Assembly: GCA_963751595.1 (NCBI GenBank) | Contig: CAVVVC010000007.1 | Coordinates: 124,001-188,000, forward strand | Origin: JAHEGP01 sp963751595 | Lineage (GTDB): Bacteria; Pseudomonadota; Gammaproteobacteria; Pseudomonadales; JAHEGP01 | Direction of reading: 5' to 3' | Length of the DNA: 64,000 bases | Part shown: positions 35,584 to 45,380 of the stretch, one piece after another | Layout of the letters: every line of letters starts with the position of its first letter | How positions within the stretch are numbered: position 1 is the stretch's first letter | Notes under the pieces: model-generated | Database searches by the model: none | Told to the model about the DNA's origin: nothing | What the model saw: the letters and a program-made list of their open reading frames with translations, nothing else | Translations under genes and position numbers: made by a program

Positions 35584-36975
35584 TCACGGCAGTCTCAGAA
35601 AGTCCTTTATCAAGCGGTGGATATCCGCCTGCGTGAGGTAAGCGGGAATCTCGCCAGCGCCCGGGCCCTGGGCTAGCAGTGGGACGTTGGTGCCAGTGTG
35701 CAATTCATCCACGGAGACGCTGGTCGCATAGTTGATCATCATGACCGTGCCCCCGGGGGTGCGCACCCTGGCGACGGCACCGGGGCTGTGATAAGCGTGA
35801 TCATCGAATCTGAAGCTGGCCTGGTCGGGAATGATTTGCGCCGCGTGGCCATGATCAGCGGTTACCAACACCAGGGTGTTCTCGTTCTGCGCCGCAAACG
35901 CCAGGGCGCTTTTCAGGGCTTGCTCCAGTTGCCCGACCTCACCGATATGGCCGCAGGGGTTGCGGGCGTGGGCCTGTTTGTCGATAGACGCGGACTCGAT
36001 CAGCAGGAAAAACCCCCGCCGGGGCTCGCGGCCCAGCAGCCCCAGCGCCTTGTCGGTCATGTCGCGCAGACTCGGCACGGTCGCTGCACGGGGGTTGGAC
36101 TCGCAGGCGAAGGCCGTCGCGGCCAACCTTGCCGTAGCCTGTGACCGGGTTACTGACTCGGCCCTGCGCTGGCCCTCTCCCTGCCACACCGTCGGCATGT
36201 TAGTGGGGGCGAGCAGCCCCAGCAGAGGGCGGTCCAAAGGGGCCTGGCCCAGTCCGGCCTTATCGGTGGCGATAAAATAGCCGCGCTTCGCCGCGGTATC
36301 CAGGGGGCGTTGTTCGCCGCCGACGCCGGCCTGTTCGAAATAGCTGCGGCCACCTCCGAGCAGGACATCCAGCCCCGCGCTACTCAGTTGGTGGGCTATC
36401 GAACCCGGCCCACCCCGGTCGATCGACTGGCTGGTGCAGTCAACACTCACACCGTACCAATCGAGCGCCGCGCGCAAATCCCGCGGTCCCTCGCACTTGC
36501 GGTGGACGCTGTGGGTGGCAAACGCTGCTACCGTGGCATCGGTGACGCTGGCGGTGGTGACGATGCCGGTGCGATAACCCGCAGACTGTGCCTGAGCCAC
36601 AAGGGTCGGCAGCTTGCGTAATCCGCGGTAATCCATTGCTATGCGGCCCGTGCTGGTCACAACCCCGGTGGCGAGGGTGGTCGCGGTATTTGCCGAATCC
36701 GCGACAAAGACAGGGCGTTTGGGATCGGTTGGGGCTACGGTCTGTACCCGCACGGAGGACAGGTTTTGCAGGCGGTCCATGGCCAGCATCCCGCTATCAC
36801 CGGCCAGGTAATTGCGGGCAATCGTCAATTGCTGTTGGTCCATGCCATCGCCCAGCAAAAGAATGACATTGGCGCTGTCCCGGCGCGGCTGCCCAGCGAC
36901 CGCGGCGATGGTGAATAGCCAGAGTGCGAGGCTTAATGACACCTGTACCCAGCGCTTTACGGGTGCTTTGCTCAT
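35584..36975 (-). CDS. Alkaline phosphatase family protein
   Basis: 463 residues from ATG 36975, which gives a signal peptide (VSLSLALWLFTIAAVAG); the longer in-frame version adds no family sequence. Nucleophile Ser94 lies in VADSANTATTLATG; metal ligands are recognisable in LLLGDGMD, IESASIDKQAHA and LVTADHGHAA. Periplasmic phosphomonoesterase that releases phosphate. It is convergent with the tRNA gene. No Pho box was recognised upstream. Confidence 0.93.
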   Translation of the reverse strand: MSKAPVKRWVQVSLSLALWLFTIAAVAGQPRRDSANVILLLGDGMDQQQLTIARNYLAGDSGMLAMDRLQNLSSVRVQTVAPTDPKRPVFVADSANTATTLATGVVTSTGRIAMDYRGLRKLPTLVAQAQSAGYRTGIVTTASVTDATVAAFATHSVHRKCEGPRDLRAALDWYGVSVDCTSQSIDRGGPGSIAHQLSSAGLDVLLGGGRSYFEQAGVGGEQRPLDTAAKRGYFIATDKAGLGQAPLDRPLLGLLAPTNMPTVWQGEGQRRAESVTRSQATARLAATAFACESNPRAATVPSLRDMTDKALGLLGREPRRGFFLLIESASIDKQAHARNPCGHIGEVGQLEQALKSALAFAAQNENTLVLVTADHGHAAQIIPDQASFRFDDHAYHSPGAVARVRTPGGTVMMINYATSVSVDELHTGTNVPLLAQGPGAGEIPAYLTQADIHRLIKDFLRLP

Positions 36976-37060
36976 AGGCCAGCTTGTGCCGCGGCCCGCC
37001 AGGGAATGCCTGGCGGGAACGGGTACGATCCGAGAGTTCGCAGGCGCCGGGCGGTTGTGG

Positions 37061-38227
37061 CTAGCGCCCCACAATGCCCCGTGCAACCACTTCCTTCATG
37101 ATCTCTGAAGTGCCCGCGTAGATGGTCTGGATGCGGGCGTCGCGATAAAAGCGCGAGATGGGGTACTCTGCGGTGTAGCCGTAGCCGCCAAATAATTGCA
37201 GGCACTCGTTGACCATCCGCAGCTGCATTTCCGTGGTGCAGTATTTGATCATGGCCGCGTCTTCCACGGTCATCTCGCCGCGCTTGAATTTGGCCATGTA
37301 TTTCTCGAACAGGGCAGTGCACATTTCCAGCTCGGTTTTCAATTCCGCCAGTTTGAAGCGGGTGTTCTGGAACTGGCTGATGCTCTGGCCGAAGGCCTTG
37401 CGCTCGGTGACATAGTCTGCGGTGATTTCCAGCGCCCCCTGGGCGTGGCCGATGGCCTGTGCGGCACAGCCGAGACGTTCCCGTGGCAGCTCTTCCATGA
37501 GGTGGACGAAACCACGGTTTTCGCCGCCGAGCAGGGCGTTGGCGGGCACCCGCAGGTTGTCGAAAAACAACTCCGCGGTGTCACTGGCGTGCTGGCCTAT
37601 TTTCTCGATTTTCTTGCCCCTGGAGAAGCCGGGCAAGGAGGCATCCACCATAAACAGTGAAATCCCCTTCGCGCCGGCGCCGGGGTCGGTCTTGGCGCAG
37701 ACAATCACCATGTCGGCGTGAATGCCGTTGGTAATAAATATCTTCGAGCCATTGATAACATACTCGTCACCGTCTCGCACCGCGGTGGTTCGCATCGCGG
37801 CGACGTCGCTGCCGGCGCCGGGCTCGGTCATACCCAGAGCGGCGACCACCTCGCCAGTGACCATACGCGGCAACCAGTAGTGCTTTTGCTCGTCGGTGCC
37901 GATGTTGTAGATGTAAGGTGCGACGATGTTGGCATGGATGTTGTAGCCACTACCCAGCCCGTGCATATTCAGGCGGCACATTTCATACTGGATCATCTGG
38001 ATGACCTCGAAACTGGCCCCCGCTGCGCCATAAATTTCCGGCATGTCCACCAGCAGCAAACCGGCGGCGCCCATGGTGTTCCAGATTTCCCGGGGTGCGA
38101 TGTGGTCCTCTTCCCACTGTTCGTAGTGGGGAAGCAGTTCCTGCTCGAAAAAGCGCAGAACCATATCGCGGAACATTTCCAGCTCTTCGTCTTGCTCGGG
38201 TGCCAGGGTCGCCGTCGCTGTCGTCAT
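37061..38227 (-). CDS. Acyl-CoA dehydrogenase
   Basis: 388 residues, FAD-dependent. Family features: GMTEPGAGSDVAAM (substrate/FAD region), ITNGIHADMVIVCAKTD, the arginine-glutamate-rich ERLGCAAQAIGHAQGALEI, RKAFGQSI and the terminal FGGYGYTAEYPI. The usual C-terminal catalytic position reads YAGTSEIMK, without Glu, as in long-chain and isovaleryl types, whose base lies instead in the helix corresponding to GALEITADYV. So a long- or branched-chain substrate is likely. It precedes the alkaline phosphatase gene on the same strand by 85 nt. Confidence 0.93.
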   Translation of the reverse strand: MTTATATLAPEQDEELEMFRDMVLRFFEQELLPHYEQWEEDHIAPREIWNTMGAAGLLLVDMPEIYGAAGASFEVIQMIQYEMCRLNMHGLGSGYNIHANIVAPYIYNIGTDEQKHYWLPRMVTGEVVAALGMTEPGAGSDVAAMRTTAVRDGDEYVINGSKIFITNGIHADMVIVCAKTDPGAGAKGISLFMVDASLPGFSRGKKIEKIGQHASDTAELFFDNLRVPANALLGGENRGFVHLMEELPRERLGCAAQAIGHAQGALEITADYVTERKAFGQSISQFQNTRFKLAELKTELEMCTALFEKYMAKFKRGEMTVEDAAMIKYCTTEMQLRMVNECLQLFGGYGYTAEYPISRFYRDARIQTIYAGTSEIMKEVVARGIVGR

Positions 38228-38467
38228 GATGGTATCCTCGTAATCCGTATTGCTTGCAAATTGGCGCCTATTTTATCCTGACCGATAGTGGCCTGTCTGC
38301 TGCCTTGTCTAAACAGGTGAAAAGGTTTTTTCGCCGATCGCGGCAGAGGGTGTGTCGGTCAAGCCCTGAAAAACGCTTGAAAGGACTATTTTTTTGCCAG
38401 TCGGGGCTGCCACCGACTACGCCCAAGCGTGAACGGTTATTGGTTTTCCCTGATTAGGAACTGAATT

Positions 38468-39061
38468 ATGAGAAATTTTCTGCGCACAACCTTCCTCGGC
38501 GGTGCCATATTTTTGATTCCGCTGGTGGTGGTGTTGCTCCTGCTGGGCAAGGCCTTCAACCTGATGAAAGTGATTGCCGCCCCCATTGAGCGCATGCTGC
38601 CAGTGGATGCCATCGCCGGAGTCGGTCTCATCAACATTCTTGCCATTCTGGTAATGGTGCTGGTGTGCCTTGCGGCGGGAATGGTTGCCCGCAGCGCGCC
38701 TGCCAAGGCGCTCTATGGCAGGCTGGATGGATTATTGCTGGAATTGGTGCCGGGGTATGCCTGGACCAAAAGAGTCGCTGCGGGCCTTGGCGGTGAATCG
38801 GAGGTCGAGGGTTTCAAGCCTGTGCTGGTTGCCCTGGACGATATGTCCCAGTTGGCGTTCGAGATTGAGCGCACCGCCGATGGCCAGGTAGTGGTATTTA
38901 TGCCCGGCGCCCCCGATTCGCGCAGCGGGTCGGTAGCCTACGTGGATTCGGTGCGGGTGAGCCCCGTCGCCGCCAGTTTTTTGCAAATCAACAAGTGCCT
39001 CAGGCAAATGGGCAAAGGCTCCGCCGCTATTCTGCAGGCCCCGGAAGGGGCATCCCAGTGA
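38468..39061 (+). CDS. DUF502 membrane protein
   Basis: 197 residues. Two N-terminal membrane helices (about 8-27 and 53-75) then a soluble domain with VPGYAWTKRV near residue 95. This order and the YAWTK-type segment fit DUF502, a widespread family of unknown function. GGAA lies 7-10 nt upstream of the ATG. Convergent with the DUF2845 gene across a strong hairpin. Confidence 0.85.
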   Translation: MRNFLRTTFLGGAIFLIPLVVVLLLLGKAFNLMKVIAAPIERMLPVDAIAGVGLINILAILVMVLVCLAAGMVARSAPAKALYGRLDGLLLELVPGYAWTKRVAAGLGGESEVEGFKPVLVALDDMSQLAFEIERTADGQVVVFMPGAPDSRSGSVAYVDSVRVSPVAASFLQINKCLRQMGKGSAAILQAPEGASQ

Positions 39062-39074
39062 GCGCAGTTTCGAT

Positions 39075-39106
39075 CAGACTAACTGGCCCGGTGGCCAGGT
39101 AGTCTG
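39075..39106. terminator. Long hairpin between convergent genes
   Basis: Arms 39075-39088 and 39093-39106 pair over 13 of 14 positions around a 4-nt CGGT loop. It lies 13 nt after the DUF502 stop and 30 nt from the convergent DUF2845 stop. No T-tract follows on either strand, so it may end transcription both ways by Rho help or protect mRNA ends. Confidence 0.55.
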
Positions 39107-39135
39107 AATGCCGCGGGTTACCCCTCTGGCGGGGG

Positions 39136-39474
39136 TTATTCCTCTTCGCTGGCCTGGATATCGATTAACACGCCGTTCTCATCAAACCGGAGAACGTAGG
39201 TAAAGGGGCGCTTGTGGTAAACCCATTGGTTGCCCTGGTCGCGTTTTTCCCTGGGCTCGCCACAGCGCCGCTGGACCACCTGTTTATCGGGGGGATTGCT
39301 TGCAGCACTGTCAATGATGCCGTTATAGCATTCCATGGTGTCAGCCCCCGCCAGGCTTCCGGTCGCCGCCAACAGGGCAAACATCGCCCACTTCAAAAAC
39401 GGGTCTCGATAGCGTTGAGTGGCTGACAATGGCGGTCCATCATCCGTCATCCGTATACGCGGGGTTTTGCTCAT
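39136..39474 (-). CDS. DUF2845 small exported protein
   Basis: 112 residues from ATG 39474, preceded by GAGGAG at 7 nt. A hydrophobic segment at about 27-44 (WAMFALLAATGSLAGA) acts as a signal or anchor. The C-terminal ~65 residues match DUF2845: two cysteines (MECYNG and VQRRCGEPREK) and WVYHKRPFTYVLRFDENG. Likely periplasmic. Function unknown. Confidence 0.72.
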   Translation of the reverse strand: MSKTPRIRMTDDGPPLSATQRYRDPFLKWAMFALLAATGSLAGADTMECYNGIIDSAASNPPDKQVVQRRCGEPREKRDQGNQWVYHKRPFTYVLRFDENGVLIDIQASEEE

Positions 39475-39619
39475 GGCTTGACTCCTCTTATGCATTGATC
39501 GGCATTGCTCTGAGCCTGACCGCCCTCCATGGACGACAGGACGGGCTCATCGCCATGCCTGATTGCCGGGGTTACCCAGCGCCGGGGGCCGCAGGCCGTT
39601 TTTTCCGAGCCCCGATTCT

Positions 39620-40066
39620 CTAATCCTTCGATTTTTGCTGTTGCTTGCTGAGAATGCCGCTCGGTAGCAAAAGCAATGCCAGTAGCACCAGCAGTTGAAA
39701 CCCGTCGCCTATGCTGCCCGCAACCTGAAAGGAGAGTATCAGGCTGAGCAGCGCAATCCCCAGGGTTGACCACCAGCCGGGCAGACCGATGTCACGCAGG
39801 CGCTTGGCCATGATATTCATGGATGCCAGCGTGCAGAACATTACCAGCAGGCCGCCAATCAGCATGACCGGCATGGACAAGTTATCCGCAAAGGCTTTCT
39901 GGATCTGCTCGGCACCGCCCTCAAGCAGGGTCGCATCGAAACCCATCAGCATCACCCCGGCAAACAGCAGTAGTCCGAGCAACACGTTCAGCGTGACGAA
40001 ACAGGCCACGTAAGGCAGACGCTTTAGTCGGCCTGTCCTGACCTCACCCCAAAAAATTTTGAGCAT
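39620..40066 (-). CDS. DUF805 membrane protein
   Basis: 148 residues, four membrane helices. The N-terminal GRLKRLPYV segment and AKRLRDIGLPGWW between helices are the DUF805 signatures. Start ATG 40066, as the longer reading has no family match. Function unknown. Same strand as DUF2845 downstream. Confidence 0.85.
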   Translation of the reverse strand: MLKIFWGEVRTGRLKRLPYVACFVTLNVLLGLLLFAGVMLMGFDATLLEGGAEQIQKAFADNLSMPVMLIGGLLVMFCTLASMNIMAKRLRDIGLPGWWSTLGIALLSLILSFQVAGSIGDGFQLLVLLALLLLPSGILSKQQQKSKD

Positions 40067-40150
40067 GGAATTTCCCGTTGGTTGCTCGCAGTCTATCGTT
40101 ATGTGCTGGCACACGCCACAGTACTGGCAAGCCCGACCCCGCTCTCAGGT

Positions 40151-43100
40151 CTAACTTCTGTCCAGCGCCTGGTGGGGGTGGATGCGCCCGAAATCCGCCA
40201 TGATCGCGTAGGCACAGGGTATGACCAGCAGTACCAGCAGGGTGGAAGCGAAAATGCCGAACACGATCGAAATAACCAGGGGTTTTACCACCTGGGCCTG
40301 GAGGCTGGTTTCCAGCAGAATCGGTAGCAGCCCCGCGGCCGTGGTGAGGGATGTGAGCATCACCGCCCGGAAGCGTTCGCGGCTGGCGCTGACCACGGCT
40401 CCGTAGACATCGTCGCCGAGGTCGATGTGGCGCCGGATGTACTGCACCAGCAAAATCGAGTCGTTGACCACAATGCCCGCGAGGGAGACGAATCCCATGA
40501 TCGAGGGCATCGAGAGGCTGTAGCCCAAAAGAAAATGACCCCAGAAAACGCCGATAAGCGCCAGCGGGATGGCCAGCATCACCACCACCGGCTCCACGTA
40601 GTCGCGAAACTGGAAGCTTAGAATGGCGAACACGCCAAACAGGCCGATGAGGAAGCCCTTGCCCAGCGAGGCGCCGGTTTTTGCTGTCTCCTTGGCCGCA
40701 CCCTCGAAGTCGAAGCGCAGCCCCGGGTAGCTGGCTTTTAGCCTCGGGACCAGTTCCTGCTGCAGCCGGCTCAGTACCTCGCGGCCGTTGGCACGGCGGT
40801 GGTCGACATCAGCAATGACGCTGATCGTGCGCAGTCCGTTGATCCGTTGAATCCGCACGAAGGAACGCTCAAAGTCCAGTTCGGCGATCGACGACAGCGG
40901 TAACTGCTGGCCATTGGCCATCATTATCGGAAAATTTCCCAGCGCCTGCAGGTCACCCGCCTGGCGTTTGTCGAGTTGCACCACGATCTTGATATTCTCC
41001 GTGCCGACCTGGATTTCATCCGCGGTCTGGCCGTAGAGAGCAGCGCGCAGTTGTGCGGCCACCATCCTGCCATCCACGCCATAGGCCTCGGCACCCGGCT
41101 TTAGCTTGACCAGGATCTCCTCCTTGCCCGGGCGCATGTCATCGAGAATGCCGGTGACACCATCAAACTGTGCAAGATAGGTTTGCGCCTCCACCGAGGC
41201 TTGCTTGAGCGTATCCAGGTCCCGGTGCTGCATCCGCACTTCGATATCCCGCCCGGCGGGACCCATCATCGGCTGCTTGAAGGCTATCGACAGGGGTTCC
41301 GCCAGCTCTCCCGTCTCGCTGCGCCAGGCATCGAGAAAATCATCGATCAGCGTATTGCGAACCTCCGCCGACAACAGGTCGAGGCGAACGGTGGCGACAT
41401 GGGAGCCACTCTCCCCGGCATCGGCATTAAAGTTGTATTGCTCGGTGATATCCTGGATCAGGGGCTGGGGTTCTGCGTTCTGTTTATCCATCATTGTGCC
41501 CACCCGCTGGGCACTGGCGATAATCCTTTCGGCGATGGCGCGGGTCTGTGCCAGCGACGAACCCGGGGGCAGCACGATCCGGGCCTCGGCGATATCGCCG
41601 TCGAGGTCGGGAAACGGCACAAACTTGATGATGCCACCGGCGACCATCGCAATAGATGCCAAGAGCAGTCCGAATACAACACCCACTGTGGCGTAGCGCC
41701 AGCGCACCAACAGCGTGACTGCCCTGACCAGGTGCACATTGCGAAAGTTTTCGAAGTGGCGACTGAAGGCCTGCTTCCACTGGGGAGCGGGCTTGTCATC
41801 CCCATGATCGGACAGGGAGTGCAGCAGGTGATGGGGTAATATCAGGAATGCCTCCACCAGGCTGACCACCAGAACCATGATCAACACCGTGGGCACCACC
41901 GCCAGCACCGCACCCATCTGGCCATCAAGCCCGAGCAGGGAGCCAAAGATGAACACCGTGGTCAGGAATGACGACACAACCCCGGGTGCCACGGTGGTGA
42001 CACCCTTGGTAACGGCGTCAGCGGGCGCCAGGCCGCGCTCGATATGGGCGGCAATCGATTCGGCGATGACGATGGCGTCGTCCATCATGATGCCGATGGC
42101 CATGAGCAAGCCGACCAGGCTCATAATGTTGATGGACACGTTGAACACGGTCATCAGGAACAGGCCGCCAAGAAAGGCTACCGGTAAACCCGCTGATACC
42201 CAGAAGGAGTAGCGCAGGGAGAAAAACAACCACATGCTGAGAAACACCAGGATGATGCCCTGCCAGCCATTGCGCAGCATCATGCCGAGGCGGTCTGCGA
42301 CCAGTGACGACATATCGTTGGTCAGGTTCAGGGTCACCCCGGCGGGGGCACGCAGTCTTTCCTGATCGACAAATTCCACCACCCGGGCCTTGACCCGGAG
42401 AGCATCGTCGGCCTTGTTCTTCTGGATTCTGAGGATAGCGGCGGGCTTTGAGTTGAACAGTATCTGCTCCTCGTCCAGCTCGAAGCGATCGCTGATGGTG
42501 GCGATATCGCCCAGTCGAACCACCGCGCCATCGGGATCGGCGCTGACAACGGTCTGGGCCAGGGCATCCGGGGTGCTCTGGCGCGCATCGAAGCGAACCA
42601 GCAGGGTCTTGCCCGTCAGTTCGAGATTCCCCGCCGGCATGCGAATATTCTGTCGCCCGACCTTGTCGGCGACGTCGCCCACGGTCAGCCCCATGCGACG
42701 CATGGCCGCCTGGTCGAGCTCGATGCGCAGTTGGTGGTCCGAAAAACCCGCGACTTCCACCAGGCTGACATCGGCGTCGACCTTCAGGCGATGCTTGAGG
42801 TCCTCGGCATAGGCCTTGAGGTGGGGCCAACTGGCGTCGGCGGCGATCGCGATATCCACCACCGCATCGACAAAATCCAGCTCCTTGACCACCGGCGGCT
42901 CGATTTCGCTGGGGAAGTCCTTGATGGCGTTGATCTGGGTCTGGATGTCCAGCAGCAAGCGCCCGACATCGGCATCCTCCTCGAGTTTCAGCACCATGTT
43001 GGCGATGCCCTCCTGGGCGTCGCAGCGGGTCTCCTCGATACCGGTGAGGCCATCGACAGCATCCTCCATCCGCAGGCATAGGCTCTCTTCGATATCAACC

Positions 43101-43261
43101 GGCGAGGCCCCGGGGTAAACCACCGTGGCCGAGATGTAGGGCAGCGCAAACTCCGGGAAGGTCTCCCGCTTGATGCCTCCGAGGCTGGAGAACCCCAGCA
43201 GCAGAAAGCTGAGCATGACCAGATTGGCCAGGGTGGGATGGCGAATAAAGTAGCCGATCAC
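40151..43261 (-). CDS. RND efflux pump, inner-membrane transporter
   Basis: 1036 residues, the full length for AcrB/MdtB-type pumps. N-terminal helix HPTLANLVMLSFLLLGFSSL, large periplasmic domains, the proton-relay Asp pair in GIMMDDAIVIAES (TM4) and a second set of helices ending near VLLVIPCAYAIMADFGR. Uses the proton gradient to extrude substrates. The start is GTG 43261, overlapping the adaptor stop by 4 nt. No outer-membrane channel gene is adjacent, so it likely shares a TolC homologue. Confidence 0.95.
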   Translation of the reverse strand: MIGYFIRHPTLANLVMLSFLLLGFSSLGGIKRETFPEFALPYISATVVYPGASPVDIEESLCLRMEDAVDGLTGIEETRCDAQEGIANMVLKLEEDADVGRLLLDIQTQINAIKDFPSEIEPPVVKELDFVDAVVDIAIAADASWPHLKAYAEDLKHRLKVDADVSLVEVAGFSDHQLRIELDQAAMRRMGLTVGDVADKVGRQNIRMPAGNLELTGKTLLVRFDARQSTPDALAQTVVSADPDGAVVRLGDIATISDRFELDEEQILFNSKPAAILRIQKNKADDALRVKARVVEFVDQERLRAPAGVTLNLTNDMSSLVADRLGMMLRNGWQGIILVFLSMWLFFSLRYSFWVSAGLPVAFLGGLFLMTVFNVSINIMSLVGLLMAIGIMMDDAIVIAESIAAHIERGLAPADAVTKGVTTVAPGVVSSFLTTVFIFGSLLGLDGQMGAVLAVVPTVLIMVLVVSLVEAFLILPHHLLHSLSDHGDDKPAPQWKQAFSRHFENFRNVHLVRAVTLLVRWRYATVGVVFGLLLASIAMVAGGIIKFVPFPDLDGDIAEARIVLPPGSSLAQTRAIAERIIASAQRVGTMMDKQNAEPQPLIQDITEQYNFNADAGESGSHVATVRLDLLSAEVRNTLIDDFLDAWRSETGELAEPLSIAFKQPMMGPAGRDIEVRMQHRDLDTLKQASVEAQTYLAQFDGVTGILDDMRPGKEEILVKLKPGAEAYGVDGRMVAAQLRAALYGQTADEIQVGTENIKIVVQLDKRQAGDLQALGNFPIMMANGQQLPLSSIAELDFERSFVRIQRINGLRTISVIADVDHRRANGREVLSRLQQELVPRLKASYPGLRFDFEGAAKETAKTGASLGKGFLIGLFGVFAILSFQFRDYVEPVVVMLAIPLALIGVFWGHFLLGYSLSMPSIMGFVSLAGIVVNDSILLVQYIRRHIDLGDDVYGAVVSASRERFRAVMLTSLTTAAGLLPILLETSLQAQVVKPLVISIVFGIFASTLLVLLVIPCAYAIMADFGRIHPHQALDRS

Positions 43262-44592
43262 CGGGGCTTATCCCCTTTCGCGGCGACCGTTGCCGTGGAG
43301 GCCGCGGTGCGCAGGCTCATCCCCTCGATGGCGGGAATCAGGTCGTTGAGTACCAGCCTGTCCCCGGCCTCAAGTTCGCCGCTGACAGCTACCCCTTCGG
43401 CGCTGCGAAACAGCACTTCGACGGTCTTGATGACGAGCCGGTCCGACGCATCCATTAGGTAGATCTGGCGGCCCCGCAGGGCTGTTTCCGGTACCACAAA
43501 CTGAGCCGAGGAATAGCCTTTGATGTAGGCCGAGACAAACATGCCCCGGGTAAGCGGGGGCTTGCCGCGCTCCATCAGCTGCAGTTTGGGGAAGGACTGC
43601 TCCACTTCCAGATAGACACCCACCGTCGCCTGGTCGGGATTGACGGTTTCGGCGACCCGGGTCACAGTCGCCGGCCACTGGTAGCGATCTTCGGCGTTCT
43701 GAAACTCGACCCTGGCTTGGAGCTGGAGTTCTTCGATGCGGGTGAATTGCGGTAGTTGGGGTGAAGCTTCGATACTCCGTCTGATCGTGCCCATATCCTT
43801 GAGTGACATTTCGGCCTCGATTTCAACCCGCCCGAGTTGATAAGCCACCAGCATCTGCGAGCCCAGGGTTACCACCTGGTCCTGTTCGACGTTGACCTCT
43901 GCAATGCGGGCGTCGAAGGGCAGCAGCAGACGGGTCTTGTCGAGCTGCCGCTGTGCATCCTTTACCTTGGCCTCGTCGACACTGAGCTGGGCGAGGGTGA
44001 CCTTGGTGTCGTCCGGAAGGAGTTCGTAGGCGCTTTGCAGATCCTGCACCAGCTTGCGCTGGGTCAACAGCGCTTGTTGCTGGCTCTCCAGGTCGGACTG
44101 GGAGATCAGGTTCTTTTCCTTCAGTGACAGCTTGCGCTGGTATTCCTGTTGTACCAGCGCAAGCTTCTGCTGCTCGGTCTTGAGGCTGTCGTTGAGGTTA
44201 TTGGCTTCCTTGCCGATGCGGTTGAGCTTGGTCTGGGTGGCGTTGAGGTTCGCCTCTGCCTGGGCTAGTTTCAACTGGTACTCGAGGGGGTCGATCTCAA
44301 GAAGCGGGGTGCCCTCCGCCAGGATGCGGCCGGACTCGAGCTGGGGATGGCGGTAGACCAGGCGCCCGCTGACCTCGGCGGTGGCCTGCCAGATATGTTT
44401 GGGCTCCACCCGGCCATATCCCCTGACCTCCGGCGCTACCTCCTGCTTTTCGAGCAGCTTGACCTCGACCAGTCTTGCGGGATCGAAATTGGGCGCCAGC
44501 TCTGGGCTGGGTTTGAAGGCGATGGCGAGACCCAGTGCCAGGCAGCCCAGCACCAGTCCCGGCAACACCAGCGATTTACTGTTCGGTGCCAT
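43258..44592 (-). CDS. RND efflux periplasmic adaptor (membrane fusion protein)
   Basis: 444 residues from ATG 44592, with GAGGG upstream. N-terminal anchor (about 7-26), lipoyl half-motif YGRVEPKHIWQATAEVSGR, a long alpha-hairpin with Gln-rich coiled coil (about 95-200), second lipoyl half LLLPFDARIAEVNVEQDQVV, then beta-barrel. It joins the RND pump to an outer-membrane channel. The gene is 54 nt after pgl on the same strand, so some cotranscription is possible. Confidence 0.93.
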   Translation of the reverse strand: MAPNSKSLVLPGLVLGCLALGLAIAFKPSPELAPNFDPARLVEVKLLEKQEVAPEVRGYGRVEPKHIWQATAEVSGRLVYRHPQLESGRILAEGTPLLEIDPLEYQLKLAQAEANLNATQTKLNRIGKEANNLNDSLKTEQQKLALVQQEYQRKLSLKEKNLISQSDLESQQQALLTQRKLVQDLQSAYELLPDDTKVTLAQLSVDEAKVKDAQRQLDKTRLLLPFDARIAEVNVEQDQVVTLGSQMLVAYQLGRVEIEAEMSLKDMGTIRRSIEASPQLPQFTRIEELQLQARVEFQNAEDRYQWPATVTRVAETVNPDQATVGVYLEVEQSFPKLQLMERGKPPLTRGMFVSAYIKGYSSAQFVVPETALRGRQIYLMDASDRLVIKTVEVLFRSAEGVAVSGELEAGDRLVLNDLIPAIEGMSLRTAASTATVAAKGDKPR

Positions 44593-44646
44593 CGGCGATT
44601 TCCCTCTGCATGGTTGCACGTCCAACCGACGCCGTGATGGCGGGCA

Positions 44647-45342
44647 TTAGACCGTGATGTCTGTGAAGATGTCCACTCCCGCGCCGGGCTGGATGGCTGC
44701 CGCCGGTAACGCAGCGCCCGCGAGCCAGGCCTGCAACGCCGGCCGCTTGCCGTCACCGGTAACGACGAACCAAACGTTTGCTCCCTGGCTCAGGCAGGGG
44801 GCTGTCAGGCTCACGCGCCGGGGAGGTGGCTTGGGCGCGTCGTCAATGGCGATCGCCAGCCGGCGCGTGGCAACGCTGGTCTCGTGGTGGGGAAACAGGC
44901 TCGCGGTGTGGCCATCCTCGCCCAGGCCCAGCAATACCAGGTCGAAGCCGGGGGCTCGCCGGAGGATTTTATCGTAGGCGCCGGCGGCGGACTCGACGCT
45001 TGCCGACGGGGGTAGTCGATGCACCTGGTCGGCGGGTATTGGCACATGGTTCAGCCAGGCGGCAGCGGCCATGGTATCGTTGCGGTCGGCATGGCCGGGA
45101 GGCAGGAAGCGCTCGTCGCCAAAATAGATATGCCAGCCGCACCAGGGGGTATCCAGCCCTCGCAGTTGCTGATACAGGCGCCGGGGTGTGCTACCCCCGG
45201 CGAGTACCATGTCGAAACGACCCTTGCGGTCAATGGACTGGCGCGCCAGCGCGGCCGTGCGCCGACAAAGGTCAGCGGTGAGCGCGCCCGGGTCGGGATA
45301 GTGGTGGAGGCGCAGATCTTGCCCGTCAGCCGTCAATGCCAT
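44647..45342 (-). CDS. pgl: 6-phosphogluconolactonase
   Basis: 231 residues of the sugar isomerase-like DevB/SOL family. Hydrolyses 6-phosphoglucono-lactone after glucose-6-phosphate dehydrogenase. Visible motifs: VLAGGSTPRRLYQQL, IYFGDERFLPPG and LGLGEDGHTASLFPHH. ATG 45342 is used; GTG codons just upstream are alternatives. It follows zwf by 38 nt in the gnd-zwf-pgl operon. Confidence 0.95.
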   Translation of the reverse strand: MALTADGQDLRLHHYPDPGALTADLCRRTAALARQSIDRKGRFDMVLAGGSTPRRLYQQLRGLDTPWCGWHIYFGDERFLPPGHADRNDTMAAAAWLNHVPIPADQVHRLPPSASVESAAGAYDKILRRAPGFDLVLLGLGEDGHTASLFPHHETSVATRRLAIAIDDAPKPPPRRVSLTAPCLSQGANVWFVVTGDGKRPALQAWLAGAALPAAAIQPGAGVDIFTDITV

Positions 45343-45380
45343 CACCACGCGGTCGGGTCGTCAATGGTTGATCCCGGCCG

